The position numbers and the translations under genes are program-made. Under the pieces are notes generated by a model. The model made no database searches and had not been told where the DNA came from. It saw only the letters and a list, made by a program, of their open reading frames with translations. DNA of 14,669 nt from JBCCGI01 sp039029355 (lineage in GTDB: Bacteria > Planctomycetota > UBA1135 > GCA-002686595). The DNA is taken from contig JBCCGI010000139.1 in NCBI GenBank assembly GCA_039029355.1, positions 1 to 14,669 of the forward strand, in the 5' to 3' direction. Of the stretch, positions 1-7,270 are shown one piece after another; the stretch's first letter is position 1, and every line of letters begins with the position of its first letter.

Positions 1-2258
1 CCCCCACGCCCGCCGCCAAGGAGCCCGCCCCCGCGCCCGCGGCGGCCGCCGCCAAGGCCAAGGAGCCGGCCCCGGCCGCCCAGGCCGGCAAGGGCGACGG
101 CGACGCGAAGGACAAGGCCAAGGAAAAGGAGCTGGAGGGCGTGGTGCGCCCCTCGGCCAACCGGCGCGCCGGCAAGGTCGTCGGCTTCATCGACCCCTCG
201 CAGTTCCAGACGCGCCCGACGCGCAAGTCCGAATCGCGCCGCCTGCGCTCCTCGGACGACGTGGCGCCGAAGGTGATGCCCACGCTCGGCCGCAACCGCA
301 AGTCGGCCTTCGTGCGCGGGGACAACGCCAGCCGCAACCAGCTCACGGCGCAGCAGCTCCGCGAGCGCGAGGCCGGACGCTTCCTCCGCCGCAACAAGCC
401 GGTGGCGGCGGACCGCGGTGGCGGCCGCGGACGCGGGCGTTCGTCGCACGGCGCCGACTCGGCCGGGTCGCCCTTCGCGGGACAGTCGGTCCGCGTGGAA
501 GAGCCGATCACGATCAAGAAGCTCGCGAACACGCTGGCGATCGGCCAGAACCTCGTGCTGCGCGAGGCCTTCAAGAGCCTCGGCTTCGGCATCAACATCA
601 ACTCGACGATCGACGAGGAAACCGCCGTCCTGCTGGCGCACGAGTTCGACGTCGAGCTCGAGGTTGAAAAGGAGGTCACCGCCGAGGAGGCGCTGATCGC
701 CGAGCTCCAGGAAGCGCGCGAGAGCATCGAAGAGGAGCACCTCGTCACGCGCGCGCCCTGCGTCGCGGTCCTCGGTCACGTCGACCACGGCAAGACCACG
801 CTGATCGACTCGATCCGCGCGTCGCGCATCGCCAACGGTGAGGCCGGCGGCATCACCCAGCACATCGGCGCGTACCAGGTGCAGACGCAGAAGGGGCACA
901 CGCTCACGATCGTCGACACCCCGGGTCACGCCGCCTTCACCGCCATGCGCGCCCGCGGCGCGACGGCGGTCGACATCGTTGTCCTGGTCGTCGCGGCCGA
1001 CGACGGCGTCAAGCCGCAGACCGAGGAGGCGTACAACCACGCCAAGGCGGCCGGCGTCCCGATCGTGGTCGCGCTCAACAAGATCGACCGCGCCGAGGCC
1101 AACGCCGAGAAGGTCCGCGGCGAGCTGGCGACCCTCGGCCTGACGCCCGAGGAGTGGGGCGGCGAGACGGCGATGCTCGAGGTCTCCGGCCTCAATGGCA
1201 CCGGCGTCGACGACCTGCTGGAGCGCGTGTTCCTCGAGAGCGAGGTACTAGAGCTCAAGAGCCACGCCGACGGCCCCGCGCGCGGCGTCGTCCTCGAAGC
1301 CGAGATCCAGCAGGGCAAGGGCAAGGTCGCGCACCTCCTGGTGCAGGACGGCTGCCTGAAGCCCGGCCAGATCATCCTGGCGGGCGAGGGCTACGGCAAG
1401 GTGCGCTCGATCCACGACGACCGCGGCAAGGTCATCAAGGAAGCCGGCCCGTCCAAGCCGGTCGAGGTCACGGGCCTCAACGAGCTGCCGTTCGTCGGCG
1501 ACAACTTCCACGTGGTCGAGTCGCTCGACCGCGCCCAGGAGGTCGCCCGCGAGGTCGCCCGCAAGAACCGCGACCTGCAGCTGATCGAACGCCGCAGCGT
1601 GGCCAGCCGCGAGGCCCTGTTCGAGGCCGTCGCCGAGTCGCAGAAGGCGACCATCAACCTGATCATCAAGGCCGACGTGCAGGGCTCCGTCGAGGTGCTC
1701 AAGCACCAGCTCGGCGAGCTCACGCACGACGAGGTCGACGTCAAGGTGCTGCACGCCGGCGTCGGCGAGGTGCTCGAAAGCGACGTCGACCTGGCTTCGA
1801 CCTCCGAGGCCCGGATCCTCGCCTTCCACGTCAACGCCAACAACAAGGCGCGCCAGGCGATGGAGCGCTCCGGCGTCTCGCTGCACTACTACGAGGTGAT
1901 CTACGAGCTCCTCGACGACGTGCGCAAGATGATGGAGGGCACCCTCGCCCCCGAGGTGCGCGAAGAGGTCACCGGGCACGCCGAGATCCGCCGCATCTTC
2001 AAGTCCTCGAAGATCGGCAACATCGCCGGCTGCTTCGTCCTCGACGGCAAGATCGGGCGCAACGACCGCCTGCGCCTCGTCCGCGACGGCAAGGTGCTCC
2101 ACACCGGCTCGATGGGAACCCTGCGCCGCGAGAAGGACGATGCCAAGGAGGTCCGCGAGGGCTTCGAGTGCGGCATCGTGCTGAAGGACTACAACGACAT
2201 CAAAGAGGGCGACGTCATCGAGACGTACAAGCTGGTCGAGTACCAGCGCACGATCTGA
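1..2258 (+). CDS. infB: Translation initiation factor IF-2, 5'-truncated by window edge
   Basis: IF-2 is the GTPase that brings initiator fMet-tRNA to the 30S subunit and promotes 50S joining. The frame is open from base 3 with no stop, so the start lies upstream of the window; an internal GTG at 141 is not the real start. The first ~130 bases encode an Ala/Pro/Lys-rich low-complexity linker typical of IF-2 N-termini. An IF2_N domain follows (about 504-660, beginning PITIKKLAN). The G domain shows G1 GHVDHGKT at 774-797, GGITQHIGAY as switch I, G3 DTPGH at 915-929 and G4 NKID at 1077-1088. The G5 loop reads SGLNG rather than the common SAK form. The C-terminal domains include VQGSVEVLK and the conserved ending ECGIVLKDYNDIKEGD. 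At least 751 residues are encoded here. rbfA follows 22 bp after the stop, the usual order in the nusA-infB-rbfA operon. Identification is secure. Confidence 0.98.
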   Translation, partial: PTPAAKEPAPAPAAAAAKAKEPAPAAQAGKGDGDAKDKAKEKELEGVVRPSANRRAGKVVGFIDPSQFQTRPTRKSESRRLRSSDDVAPKVMPTLGRNRKSAFVRGDNASRNQLTAQQLREREAGRFLRRNKPVAADRGGGRGRGRSSHGADSAGSPFAGQSVRVEEPITIKKLANTLAIGQNLVLREAFKSLGFGININSTIDEETAVLLAHEFDVELEVEKEVTAEEALIAELQEARESIEEEHLVTRAPCVAVLGHVDHGKTTLIDSIRASRIANGEAGGITQHIGAYQVQTQKGHTLTIVDTPGHAAFTAMRARGATAVDIVVLVVAADDGVKPQTEEAYNHAKAAGVPIVVALNKIDRAEANAEKVRGELATLGLTPEEWGGETAMLEVSGLNGTGVDDLLERVFLESEVLELKSHADGPARGVVLEAEIQQGKGKVAHLLVQDGCLKPGQIILAGEGYGKVRSIHDDRGKVIKEAGPSKPVEVTGLNELPFVGDNFHVVESLDRAQEVAREVARKNRDLQLIERRSVASREALFEAVAESQKATINLIIKADVQGSVEVLKHQLGELTHDEVDVKVLHAGVGEVLESDVDLASTSEARILAFHVNANNKARQAMERSGVSLHYYEVIYELLDDVRKMMEGTLAPEVREEVTGHAEIRRIFKSSKIGNIAGCFVLDGKIGRNDRLRLVRDGKVLHTGSMGTLRREKDDAKEVREGFECGIVLKDYNDIKEGDVIETYKLVEYQRTI

Positions 2259-2280
2259 CGTCTCTCCGGCGGCCGAAGCC

Positions 2281-2775
2281 ATGGCCAACCCGCGTACGAA
2301 GGCCCGACTCGAGGCGCGCATCCTCGAGCGGGCCGCACACTGCATCGAGTTCGAGCTGAACGATCCGCGCGCGTCGTTCCTGACGCTGACGCGGGTCGAG
2401 CTGACCGACGACCTCTACACCGCGCGCCTCTTCTACTCGGTCTACGGCAGCGAGGGCGACAAGAGCAAGGTCGCCCACATGCTCGAGGACGCGACCGGCT
2501 TCGTGCGCAAGCGCGTCGCGGGCGTCCTGCGTGTGCGCCGCGCGCCGCGGCTGGTGTGGCTGTACGACGACTCGGTCGAGTACGCTGCCAAGATGGACCA
2601 GACGATCCGCGATGCGCTGGAGCGCGACCGCGAGATCAACCCGGGCGCGCACCCGGACGTCGACCTGACCGAGCCCGAGGTCGACAACGAGTCGCAGGTC
2701 GACGCCGAGTACCTCGACTTCCTCAACGCCAAGGAGGAGGAAGAGGAAGGCGGCGGCGAGGCGCCCAAGGCGTAG
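2281..2775 (+). CDS. rbfA: 30S ribosome-binding factor A (RbfA)
   Basis: RbfA is a small KH-type protein that binds the immature 30S subunit and helps 16S rRNA 5'-end maturation, especially in the cold. The 164-residue product starts MANPRTKARLEARILERAA and contains the family pattern ELNDPRASFLTLTRVELTDDL, then YTARLFYSVYG, and RRAPRLVWLYDDSVEYAAKMD near residues 80-105. The family is usually 110-135 residues long. The extra length here is an acidic C-terminal tail ending in a run of Glu and Gly. The ATG is 22 bp after the infB stop, so the two are almost certainly co-transcribed. No clear Shine-Dalgarno sequence precedes it, which is common in this window. No truB follows; the operon seems to end here against a convergent gene. 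Confidence 0.93.
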   Translation: MANPRTKARLEARILERAAHCIEFELNDPRASFLTLTRVELTDDLYTARLFYSVYGSEGDKSKVAHMLEDATGFVRKRVAGVLRVRRAPRLVWLYDDSVEYAAKMDQTIRDALERDREINPGAHPDVDLTEPEVDNESQVDAEYLDFLNAKEEEEEGGGEAPKA

Positions 2776-2850
2776 GCACGCCGCCTCCCCCGCCCCGCGC
2801 GGCTCCGCTCCTCCGCCAAGCGCGCGTGGAGCTCCACTCGGCGCCCGCGG

Positions 2851-2872
2851 GGGCCGGAGCCGACGCCGGCCC
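2851..2872. terminator. GC hairpin between convergent rbfA and secreted-protein gene
   Basis: A perfect 7-bp inverted repeat, GGGCCGG (2851-2857) and CCGGCCC (2866-2872), is separated by an 8-nt loop. It sits in the 108-bp gap between two convergent genes, where a bidirectional transcription end would be expected. There is no T-tract on either side, so it is not a canonical intrinsic terminator. Hairpins of this size also arise by chance in DNA this GC-rich. Position is the main argument. Confidence 0.25.
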
Positions 2873-2883
2873 GGCCGCGCCGC

Positions 2884-4071
2884 CTAGATGACGGTGAGCT
2901 TGAGCCCCTGGCTCAGCGACACGCCCTCGGGCGCGCCCGCGTCGAGGAAACCCGCCTGCAGGAAGAAGGCCTCCCCCACCAAGGGCGGCGTGGCCGGAAC
3001 CGGGTAGGTGTGCGCGCCGGCGCCGCCCCCATCGAGCGTGAGCGGCGTCACGATCGCGAAGGGGAAGATCAGCACCGCGCCGCCGAAGATCGGCAGGAAC
3101 GCCTCGCTGGGCGACGCGCCGAGCAGACCCACCGCCCCGGGTGCACCGCCGGAGACCTGCAGCGTGACCGACCCTCCGAGGGCCGCGACCCCCGAGCCGG
3201 TGAGCTCGGGCACGATCCCCCCGGTCCCGGCCAGCCCCAACCCGTAGGGCTGGAACGGCGGCGGCGGGCAGGTTCCGAAGAGGCACTGCAGCGTCAGGTC
3301 GTAGCTGCCCCCCTCGTCGTTGCCCCAGTCGGCGAGCACCACCGTGTGGGTGCCGGTCTCGGCCACCGTCCAGGTGTGCTGGATGGCGCAGCCGCTGATG
3401 CAGCACAGCGCCGTCGAGCCGCCCAGGTCGAGCAGAGCGCCGCTCGGCCCCAGGATCTCGAGGCACGGGTCGAGGTTGCCGGACACCGCGTCGACGGTCA
3501 GCTGCATCAGGTCGCCCGCCGTCGCGGCGAAGGCGAAGAAGTCGACGTCGGTGCTGTGATCGAGGGCGTCGGAGGCGGTGACGTTGTAGATCAGCGCCGG
3601 CGGCGGGCTCGAGACCGGCGGCAGGCGCTCGAGTTGCAGCAGGTACGAGCCGCCCTCGTCGCTGCCCCAGTCGGAGACCAGCATGCGGTAGGTCCCGGTC
3701 TCGCCGAGGCTCAGGTCGGCGACCAGGGTGCAGCCGCTGATGCAGCAGTAGTCCCCGCCGGGCCCGGCGCCGAGGTCGACCCACGCGCCGAGCGGGTCCA
3801 GCAGCCTGAGGCATGGGTCGAGGTTGCCCGACACGGCGTCGAGGACGATCCGCACGCGCTCCCCCGTCAGCCCCTGGAAGTCGAGCGTGTCGGTGTCGGT
3901 GGCGCCTGAGAGCGCGCAGCTCGCGTGTTGGCCGTAGGCGATCTGCACCGGCTCGGCGGCGCAGTCCGCGGCCGACTCGGACTGCTGGGCCCAAGCGGCA
4001 GGCGTCAGGAGGAGGAGCGCCGCGGACGCGGCGGGACGGAGGCGAAGGCGGTGGCGCGGAGGTCTCGGCAT
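2884..4071 (-). CDS. Secreted protein with two tandem PPC-like domains
   Basis: The 395-residue product begins with a basic, then hydrophobic Sec-type signal peptide (residues 1-28), with a probable cleavage site after AWA before QQSE. Two homologous beta-rich domains follow, about residues 46-150 and 161-263. Each contains AVSGNLDPCL, a CCISGC cysteine cluster and a DWG(S/N)DEGGSY motif, as in bacterial pre-peptidase C-terminal (PPC) domains that accompany secreted enzymes. The rest (about 270-395) is Gly/Pro/Ala-rich and ends in a module with FLPIFGG, FFLQAGFLD and GAPEGVSLSQGLK. This resembles the C-terminal modules of many secreted planctomycete proteins, from memory and not from a search. 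No catalytic domain is visible, so the role is probably structural or adhesive. The ATG at 4071 was chosen because it directly precedes the signal peptide; the frame stays open upstream but reads as antisense to the sigma-factor gene. It is divergent from the ECF sigma gene. Confidence 0.82.
   Translation of the reverse strand: MPRPPRHRLRLRPAASAALLLLTPAAWAQQSESAADCAAEPVQIAYGQHASCALSGATDTDTLDFQGLTGERVRIVLDAVSGNLDPCLRLLDPLGAWVDLGAGPGGDYCCISGCTLVADLSLGETGTYRMLVSDWGSDEGGSYLLQLERLPPVSSPPPALIYNVTASDALDHSTDVDFFAFAATAGDLMQLTVDAVSGNLDPCLEILGPSGALLDLGGSTALCCISGCAIQHTWTVAETGTHTVVLADWGNDEGGSYDLTLQCLFGTCPPPPFQPYGLGLAGTGGIVPELTGSGVAALGGSVTLQVSGGAPGAVGLLGASPSEAFLPIFGGAVLIFPFAIVTPLTLDGGGAGAHTYPVPATPPLVGEAFFLQAGFLDAGAPEGVSLSQGLKLTVI
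3283..3936 (-). repeat. Tandem internal duplication encoding the two PPC-like domains
   Basis: The two halves (3622-3936 and 3283-3591) encode the paired PPC-like domains. They are still alike at the DNA level, not only in protein. For example, GGGTCGAGGTTGCC followed by GACAC occurs in both (near 3467 and 3817). GCAGCCGCTGATGCAGCA occurs in both (near 3387 and 3731), and CCCTCGTC followed by TGCCCCAGTCGG occurs in both (near 3310 and 3654). The offset is about 345-350 bp. This points to intragenic duplication with limited later divergence or gene conversion between the copies. Confidence 0.75.
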
Positions 4072-4242
4072 GGTCGGAAAGTCACTCGGGTTGGCCGCCC
4101 GGCGGCGCCCGTTGGCGCCCCGGCGGCGGGAGCAGAGCTCCAGCGGTCCGCGCGGTCGGGGCCCGCCAAGTTCCGGCGGGAAATGCGCTCCGGCCGCGCC
4201 GCGGTGCCACAAACCTCCCTCGCCGGTCCAGAATGGCGCTCG
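4072..4242. promoter_or_regulatory. Divergent intergenic region with short repeats, presumed promoters
   Basis: This 171-bp gap separates two divergent starts, the secreted-protein gene to the left and the ECF sigma gene to the right, so it should hold promoters for both. I see no convincing housekeeping -35/-10 pair. It does contain a direct repeat, GGCGCCC at 4104-4110 and 4114-4120 (10-bp phasing), and an inverted repeat, CCCGCC (4162-4167) and GGCGGG (4175-4180), with a 7-nt loop. Either could be an operator, including for autoregulation by the sigma factor, but the high GC content makes chance repeats likely. An in-frame ATG at 4183 would add 20 residues to the sigma factor. Confidence 0.35.
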
Positions 4243-4803
4243 ATGGACCCCGCGAAGCGCCTCACCGAGCTCGTCAACCGCGTCAGCCGCGGCGACCAGC
4301 GCGCCGACGACGAGCTCCTGCCGCTGCTCTATGAAGAGCTCCACGCCCTCGCCCGGCGCCACATGTCGGGCGAGCGGCCCGGCCACACCCTGCGGCCCAC
4401 CGAGCTGGTGCACGAGACCTACCTGCGCCTGGTGCGCATCGAGGGCGCCCGCTGGACGAGCCGCGGGCACTTCTTCAAGGCGGCTTCGACCGCGATGCGG
4501 CGCCTGCTGGTCGACCACGCGCGGCGACGAAAATCGGCCCGGGATGGCGGGGAGCACCTCCGCGCCGCGCTGGAGGACGAGGGCGGCGAGGCCGTCGAGA
4601 CCGAGCGCGACGTGCTGCGGCTCGACGAGGCCCTGGTGCTGCTGGAAGAGATCGACGAGGAGCTGGCCCAGCTGGTGCAGCTCCGCTTCTTCGGAGGGCT
4701 GTCCATGGAAGAGACCGCGGACACGATCGGCCGCTCGCTGCGCACGACCGAGCGCCGCTGGCGCGCCGCGCGGCTTTGGCTGCGGGAGCGCCTCGATGGC
4801 TGA
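4243..4803 (+). CDS. ECF-type RNA polymerase sigma factor (TIGR02999-like)
   Basis: This is a 186-residue extracytoplasmic-function sigma factor that would direct RNA polymerase to a specific regulon. The sigma-2 region spans about residues 7-95, with LLYEELHALARRHM, the signature RPTELVHETYLRLV (51-64) and HFFKAASTAMRRLLVDHARRR. The sigma-4 helix-turn-helix region spans about 125-183, with LAQLVQLRFFGGLSMEETAD and TTERRWRAARLWL. Spacing and wording match the TIGR02999/Sig-70 subfamily frequent in Planctomycetes and Acidobacteria. The ATG at 4243 was chosen because family members start a few residues before the first sigma-2 helix. An ATG at 4183 in the same frame is an alternative that adds a 20-residue leader. 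Its stop overlaps the next start by 8 bp, so it is translationally coupled to the kinase. No adjacent classical anti-sigma gene is visible; the kinase probably replaces it. Confidence 0.92.
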   Translation: MDPAKRLTELVNRVSRGDQRADDELLPLLYEELHALARRHMSGERPGHTLRPTELVHETYLRLVRIEGARWTSRGHFFKAASTAMRRLLVDHARRRKSARDGGEHLRAALEDEGGEAVETERDVLRLDEALVLLEEIDEELAQLVQLRFFGGLSMEETADTIGRSLRTTERRWRAARLWLRERLDG

Positions 4804-7270
4804 GGCTCCGCGGCCCGAGGCCGCGCGCGAGGCGCGCCTGATCGAGGCCCTGGAGCGCGTGCTCGCGGGCGAGGAGCGCGACACGGTGCTCGACGCGACC
4901 TGCGGCGCCGACCACGAGCTGCGCGCGCGGGCCGAGCGGCTGCTGGCCGACGGCGCCGAGGCCGGCCCCGAGCCGGGCGACCTGATCCCCGGCCTGGCCA
5001 CGTGGCTGCAGGCCGAAGGCGACCGCCTGGCGGAGGGCCAGCGGCTCGGCTCCTACCGGCTGCTGCGGCGTCTGGGAGAGGGCAGCGTCGCCGACGTCTT
5101 CGAGGCCGAGCAGGACCGCCCGCGGCGCACCGTCGCGCTCAAGGTCATCCGCGCGCGCTACGTCTCGGACGAGCTGCTGCGGCGCTTCGAGTACGAGACC
5201 GAGGCGTTGGCCCGGCTGCGGCATCCCGGCATCGCGCAGATCCACGCGGCCGGCGTGGCCCCGTCGACGGGGAGCGGCAGCGCGCCGCGGCCGTTCTTCG
5301 CGATGGAGCTGGTCGAAGGCGAGCACCTGGACGTCTACGCCCGCCCGCGCCCGCTGCGCGAGCGGCTGGAGGTGTTCGCCCGCGTCTGCGACGCGGTCCA
5401 CCACGCCCACCAGCGCGGCATCGTGCATCGCGACCTGAAGCCGGCCAACATCCTGGTCGACGCCTCGGGGCGGCCGCGGGTGCTGGACTTCGGCATCGCG
5501 CGCGCCGCCGGCGCGGACGGGCGCGACACGCTGCAGGAGCTGGACCGCGACCGGGTGCTGGGCACGCTGGCCTACATGAGCCCCGAGCAGGCGGAGGGCA
5601 CGCCCGACCGCCAGGACGCGCGCTCCGACGTGTATTCGCTGGGCGTCGTGCTGTACGAGCTGGTCGCCGGGAGGCTGCCGATCGACCTGCCGGCGAGCGT
5701 CAGCGCCGCCGCGCTGCGCCGCATCGCCGAGGCCGAGCCGCGGCCCCTGACCGAGGTCGACCGCGCGGTGCCGCGCGACCTGGCGGCGATCGTCGGCAAG
5801 GCGCTAGAGAAGCGGCAGGCCGACCGCTACGCGTCGGCCTCCGACCTGGCCGAAGACCTGCGCCGCTTCCTCGCGCACGAGCCGGTGCGCGCGCGGACCC
5901 CCTCCCTGCTCTACCAGCTGTCGAAGCTGGCGCGCCGCAACCGGGCGCTCGTCGCCGCGGCGGCGCTGCTCGCGCTCGCGCTCCTCGCCGCGACGGTGAT
6001 CTCGGCCCGCTCCGCGCGCACCGAGGGCCGCCTGCGGCGCGCCGCCGACCTCGAGGCGGAGAAGGCGCGCGAGGTCAGCGCCTTCCTCGCCGGCCTGCTG
6101 CGCGCCGTGCAGCCCCGCGAACGGGGCCGCGAGGTCACGGTGCGCGAGCTGCTCGACGACGCGTCCGCGCGCGTTCCGGAGGAGTTCGCAGGGAGGCCGA
6201 CGGTGCGGGCTTCCCTGCGCGCCTCGCTCGGCGCAGCCTACCGCGGGCTCGGACAGCTGGAGCACGCCGAGCGCGAGCTCGAGGCGGCGCTGGCCACCTG
6301 CCGCGAGGCGCTCGGGGAGGAGCACGCCGACACGGCCGACGCGCGCGCCGAGCTGGGCCTCCTGCGCCTCGAACAGGGGCGCCCGGACGAGGCCGAGGCG
6401 CTCCTGCGCCAGAGCCTGGCCGCGCACCGGCGCCTCTTCGGCGCGGACGACCGGCGCACGCTGCGCTCCCAGGGCAACCTGACCCAGGCGCTGATCGAGC
6501 TCGACCGACTCGACGAGGCCGATCGGCTCGCGCGTGCGACGTTGGCGGCCCAGGAGCGGCACTTCGAAGCGGACGACCCGGACCGCCTCGTCAGCCTCGA
6601 CGTGCTCGGCCAGGTGGCCTTCTTCTCCGGCAGGCTCGGGGACGCCGAGGCCGCCTTCCGCGAGGAGGTGGAGCTCTGCATCGAGCGCCACGGCCCCAGC
6701 GACGCGCGCACGCTGACGGCGACCGGCAACCTCGCCGTCGCGCTCCAGACCCAGGGCAAGCTGGACGAGGCCGAGACGCTGTGGCGCGGCCTCGTCGACC
6801 GGGTGCGGGCGGCCTTTGGGCCGGCGCACCTCTCGACCCAGGCGGTCGAGGTGAGCTTCGCGAACTTCCTCTTCGAGCTGGGCGAGCTCGCGCGCGCGGA
6901 GGAGGAGCTCCGCGCCTCGATCGCGACGGCGCTCGCCGCGCGCGAAGCCGACCACGGCGCCACGCTCGGCGCGCGGCACACGCTGGCGGTCGTGCTCGCC
7001 CACCAGCAACGCTTCCCGGAGGCGATCGCGGAGTTCGAGGACGTCCTCGCACGCCAGCGCCGCGTCCTGGGGCCGCTGCACGCCGCGACGCTGCTGACGA
7101 TGAAGGACCTCGTGCCGGCCGTGCGCGCGCTGGGCGACCTGCCGGAGGCGTGCGCCCTACAGCGCGACCTGATCGCGCTCCTGCGCGCCGCGCGCGACGA
7201 CCCCGGCGCGCGGGCCATGGAGGAGCGCCTGGCCGGCTGGGCCTGCGGCGACACGCCTCACGAGAAGTAG
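4796..7270 (+). CDS. Transmembrane PknB-like Ser/Thr protein kinase with TPR domain
   Basis: This 824-residue receptor-like kinase opens with a helical N-terminal segment (1-85) common in kinases of this kind. The kinase domain (about 87-362) has the glycine loop LGEGSVADVF (93-102), Lys116 in VALK, the alpha-C Glu near 134, HRDLKPAN (211-218), DFG (231-233) and SPEQ (262-265) in the APE position, so it looks catalytically complete and of the RD type. A single hydrophobic helix (about 384-402) follows, then a C-terminal half of about five kinesin-light-chain-like 42-residue TPR repeats (about 480-800). With a cytoplasmic kinase, the TPR part should lie outside the inner membrane as a protein-binding sensor. 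The start is supported by GGGAG at 4784-4788, 7 nt upstream. It overlaps the ECF gene by 8 bp. Kinase-ECF pairs are known in planctomycetes and in the Vibrio EcfP/PknT system, so phosphorylation of the sigma factor is the likely link (inference). The 3' end overlaps the convergent gene by 13 bp. Confidence 0.93.
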   Translation: MAEAPRPEAAREARLIEALERVLAGEERDTVLDATCGADHELRARAERLLADGAEAGPEPGDLIPGLATWLQAEGDRLAEGQRLGSYRLLRRLGEGSVADVFEAEQDRPRRTVALKVIRARYVSDELLRRFEYETEALARLRHPGIAQIHAAGVAPSTGSGSAPRPFFAMELVEGEHLDVYARPRPLRERLEVFARVCDAVHHAHQRGIVHRDLKPANILVDASGRPRVLDFGIARAAGADGRDTLQELDRDRVLGTLAYMSPEQAEGTPDRQDARSDVYSLGVVLYELVAGRLPIDLPASVSAAALRRIAEAEPRPLTEVDRAVPRDLAAIVGKALEKRQADRYASASDLAEDLRRFLAHEPVRARTPSLLYQLSKLARRNRALVAAAALLALALLAATVISARSARTEGRLRRAADLEAEKAREVSAFLAGLLRAVQPRERGREVTVRELLDDASARVPEEFAGRPTVRASLRASLGAAYRGLGQLEHAERELEAALATCREALGEEHADTADARAELGLLRLEQGRPDEAEALLRQSLAAHRRLFGADDRRTLRSQGNLTQALIELDRLDEADRLARATLAAQERHFEADDPDRLVSLDVLGQVAFFSGRLGDAEAAFREEVELCIERHGPSDARTLTATGNLAVALQTQGKLDEAETLWRGLVDRVRAAFGPAHLSTQAVEVSFANFLFELGELARAEEELRASIATALAAREADHGATLGARHTLAVVLAHQQRFPEAIAEFEDVLARQRRVLGPLHAATLLTMKDLVPAVRALGDLPEACALQRDLIALLRAARDDPGARAMEERLAGWACGDTPHEK

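Noticed and set aside
1..140. Treating 141 (GTG) as the infB start
   Set aside because: The same frame continues upstream to the window edge as a typical IF-2 Ala/Pro/Lys linker with no stop.
1248..2345. A 365-codon minus-strand open frame inside infB/rbfA
   Set aside because: It is antisense to strongly conserved infB sequence and its Leu/Val/Asp/Ala pattern mirrors the sense codons.
4072..5001. N-terminal extension of the secreted PPC protein
   Set aside because: It would bury the signal peptide and is antisense to the sigma-factor gene.
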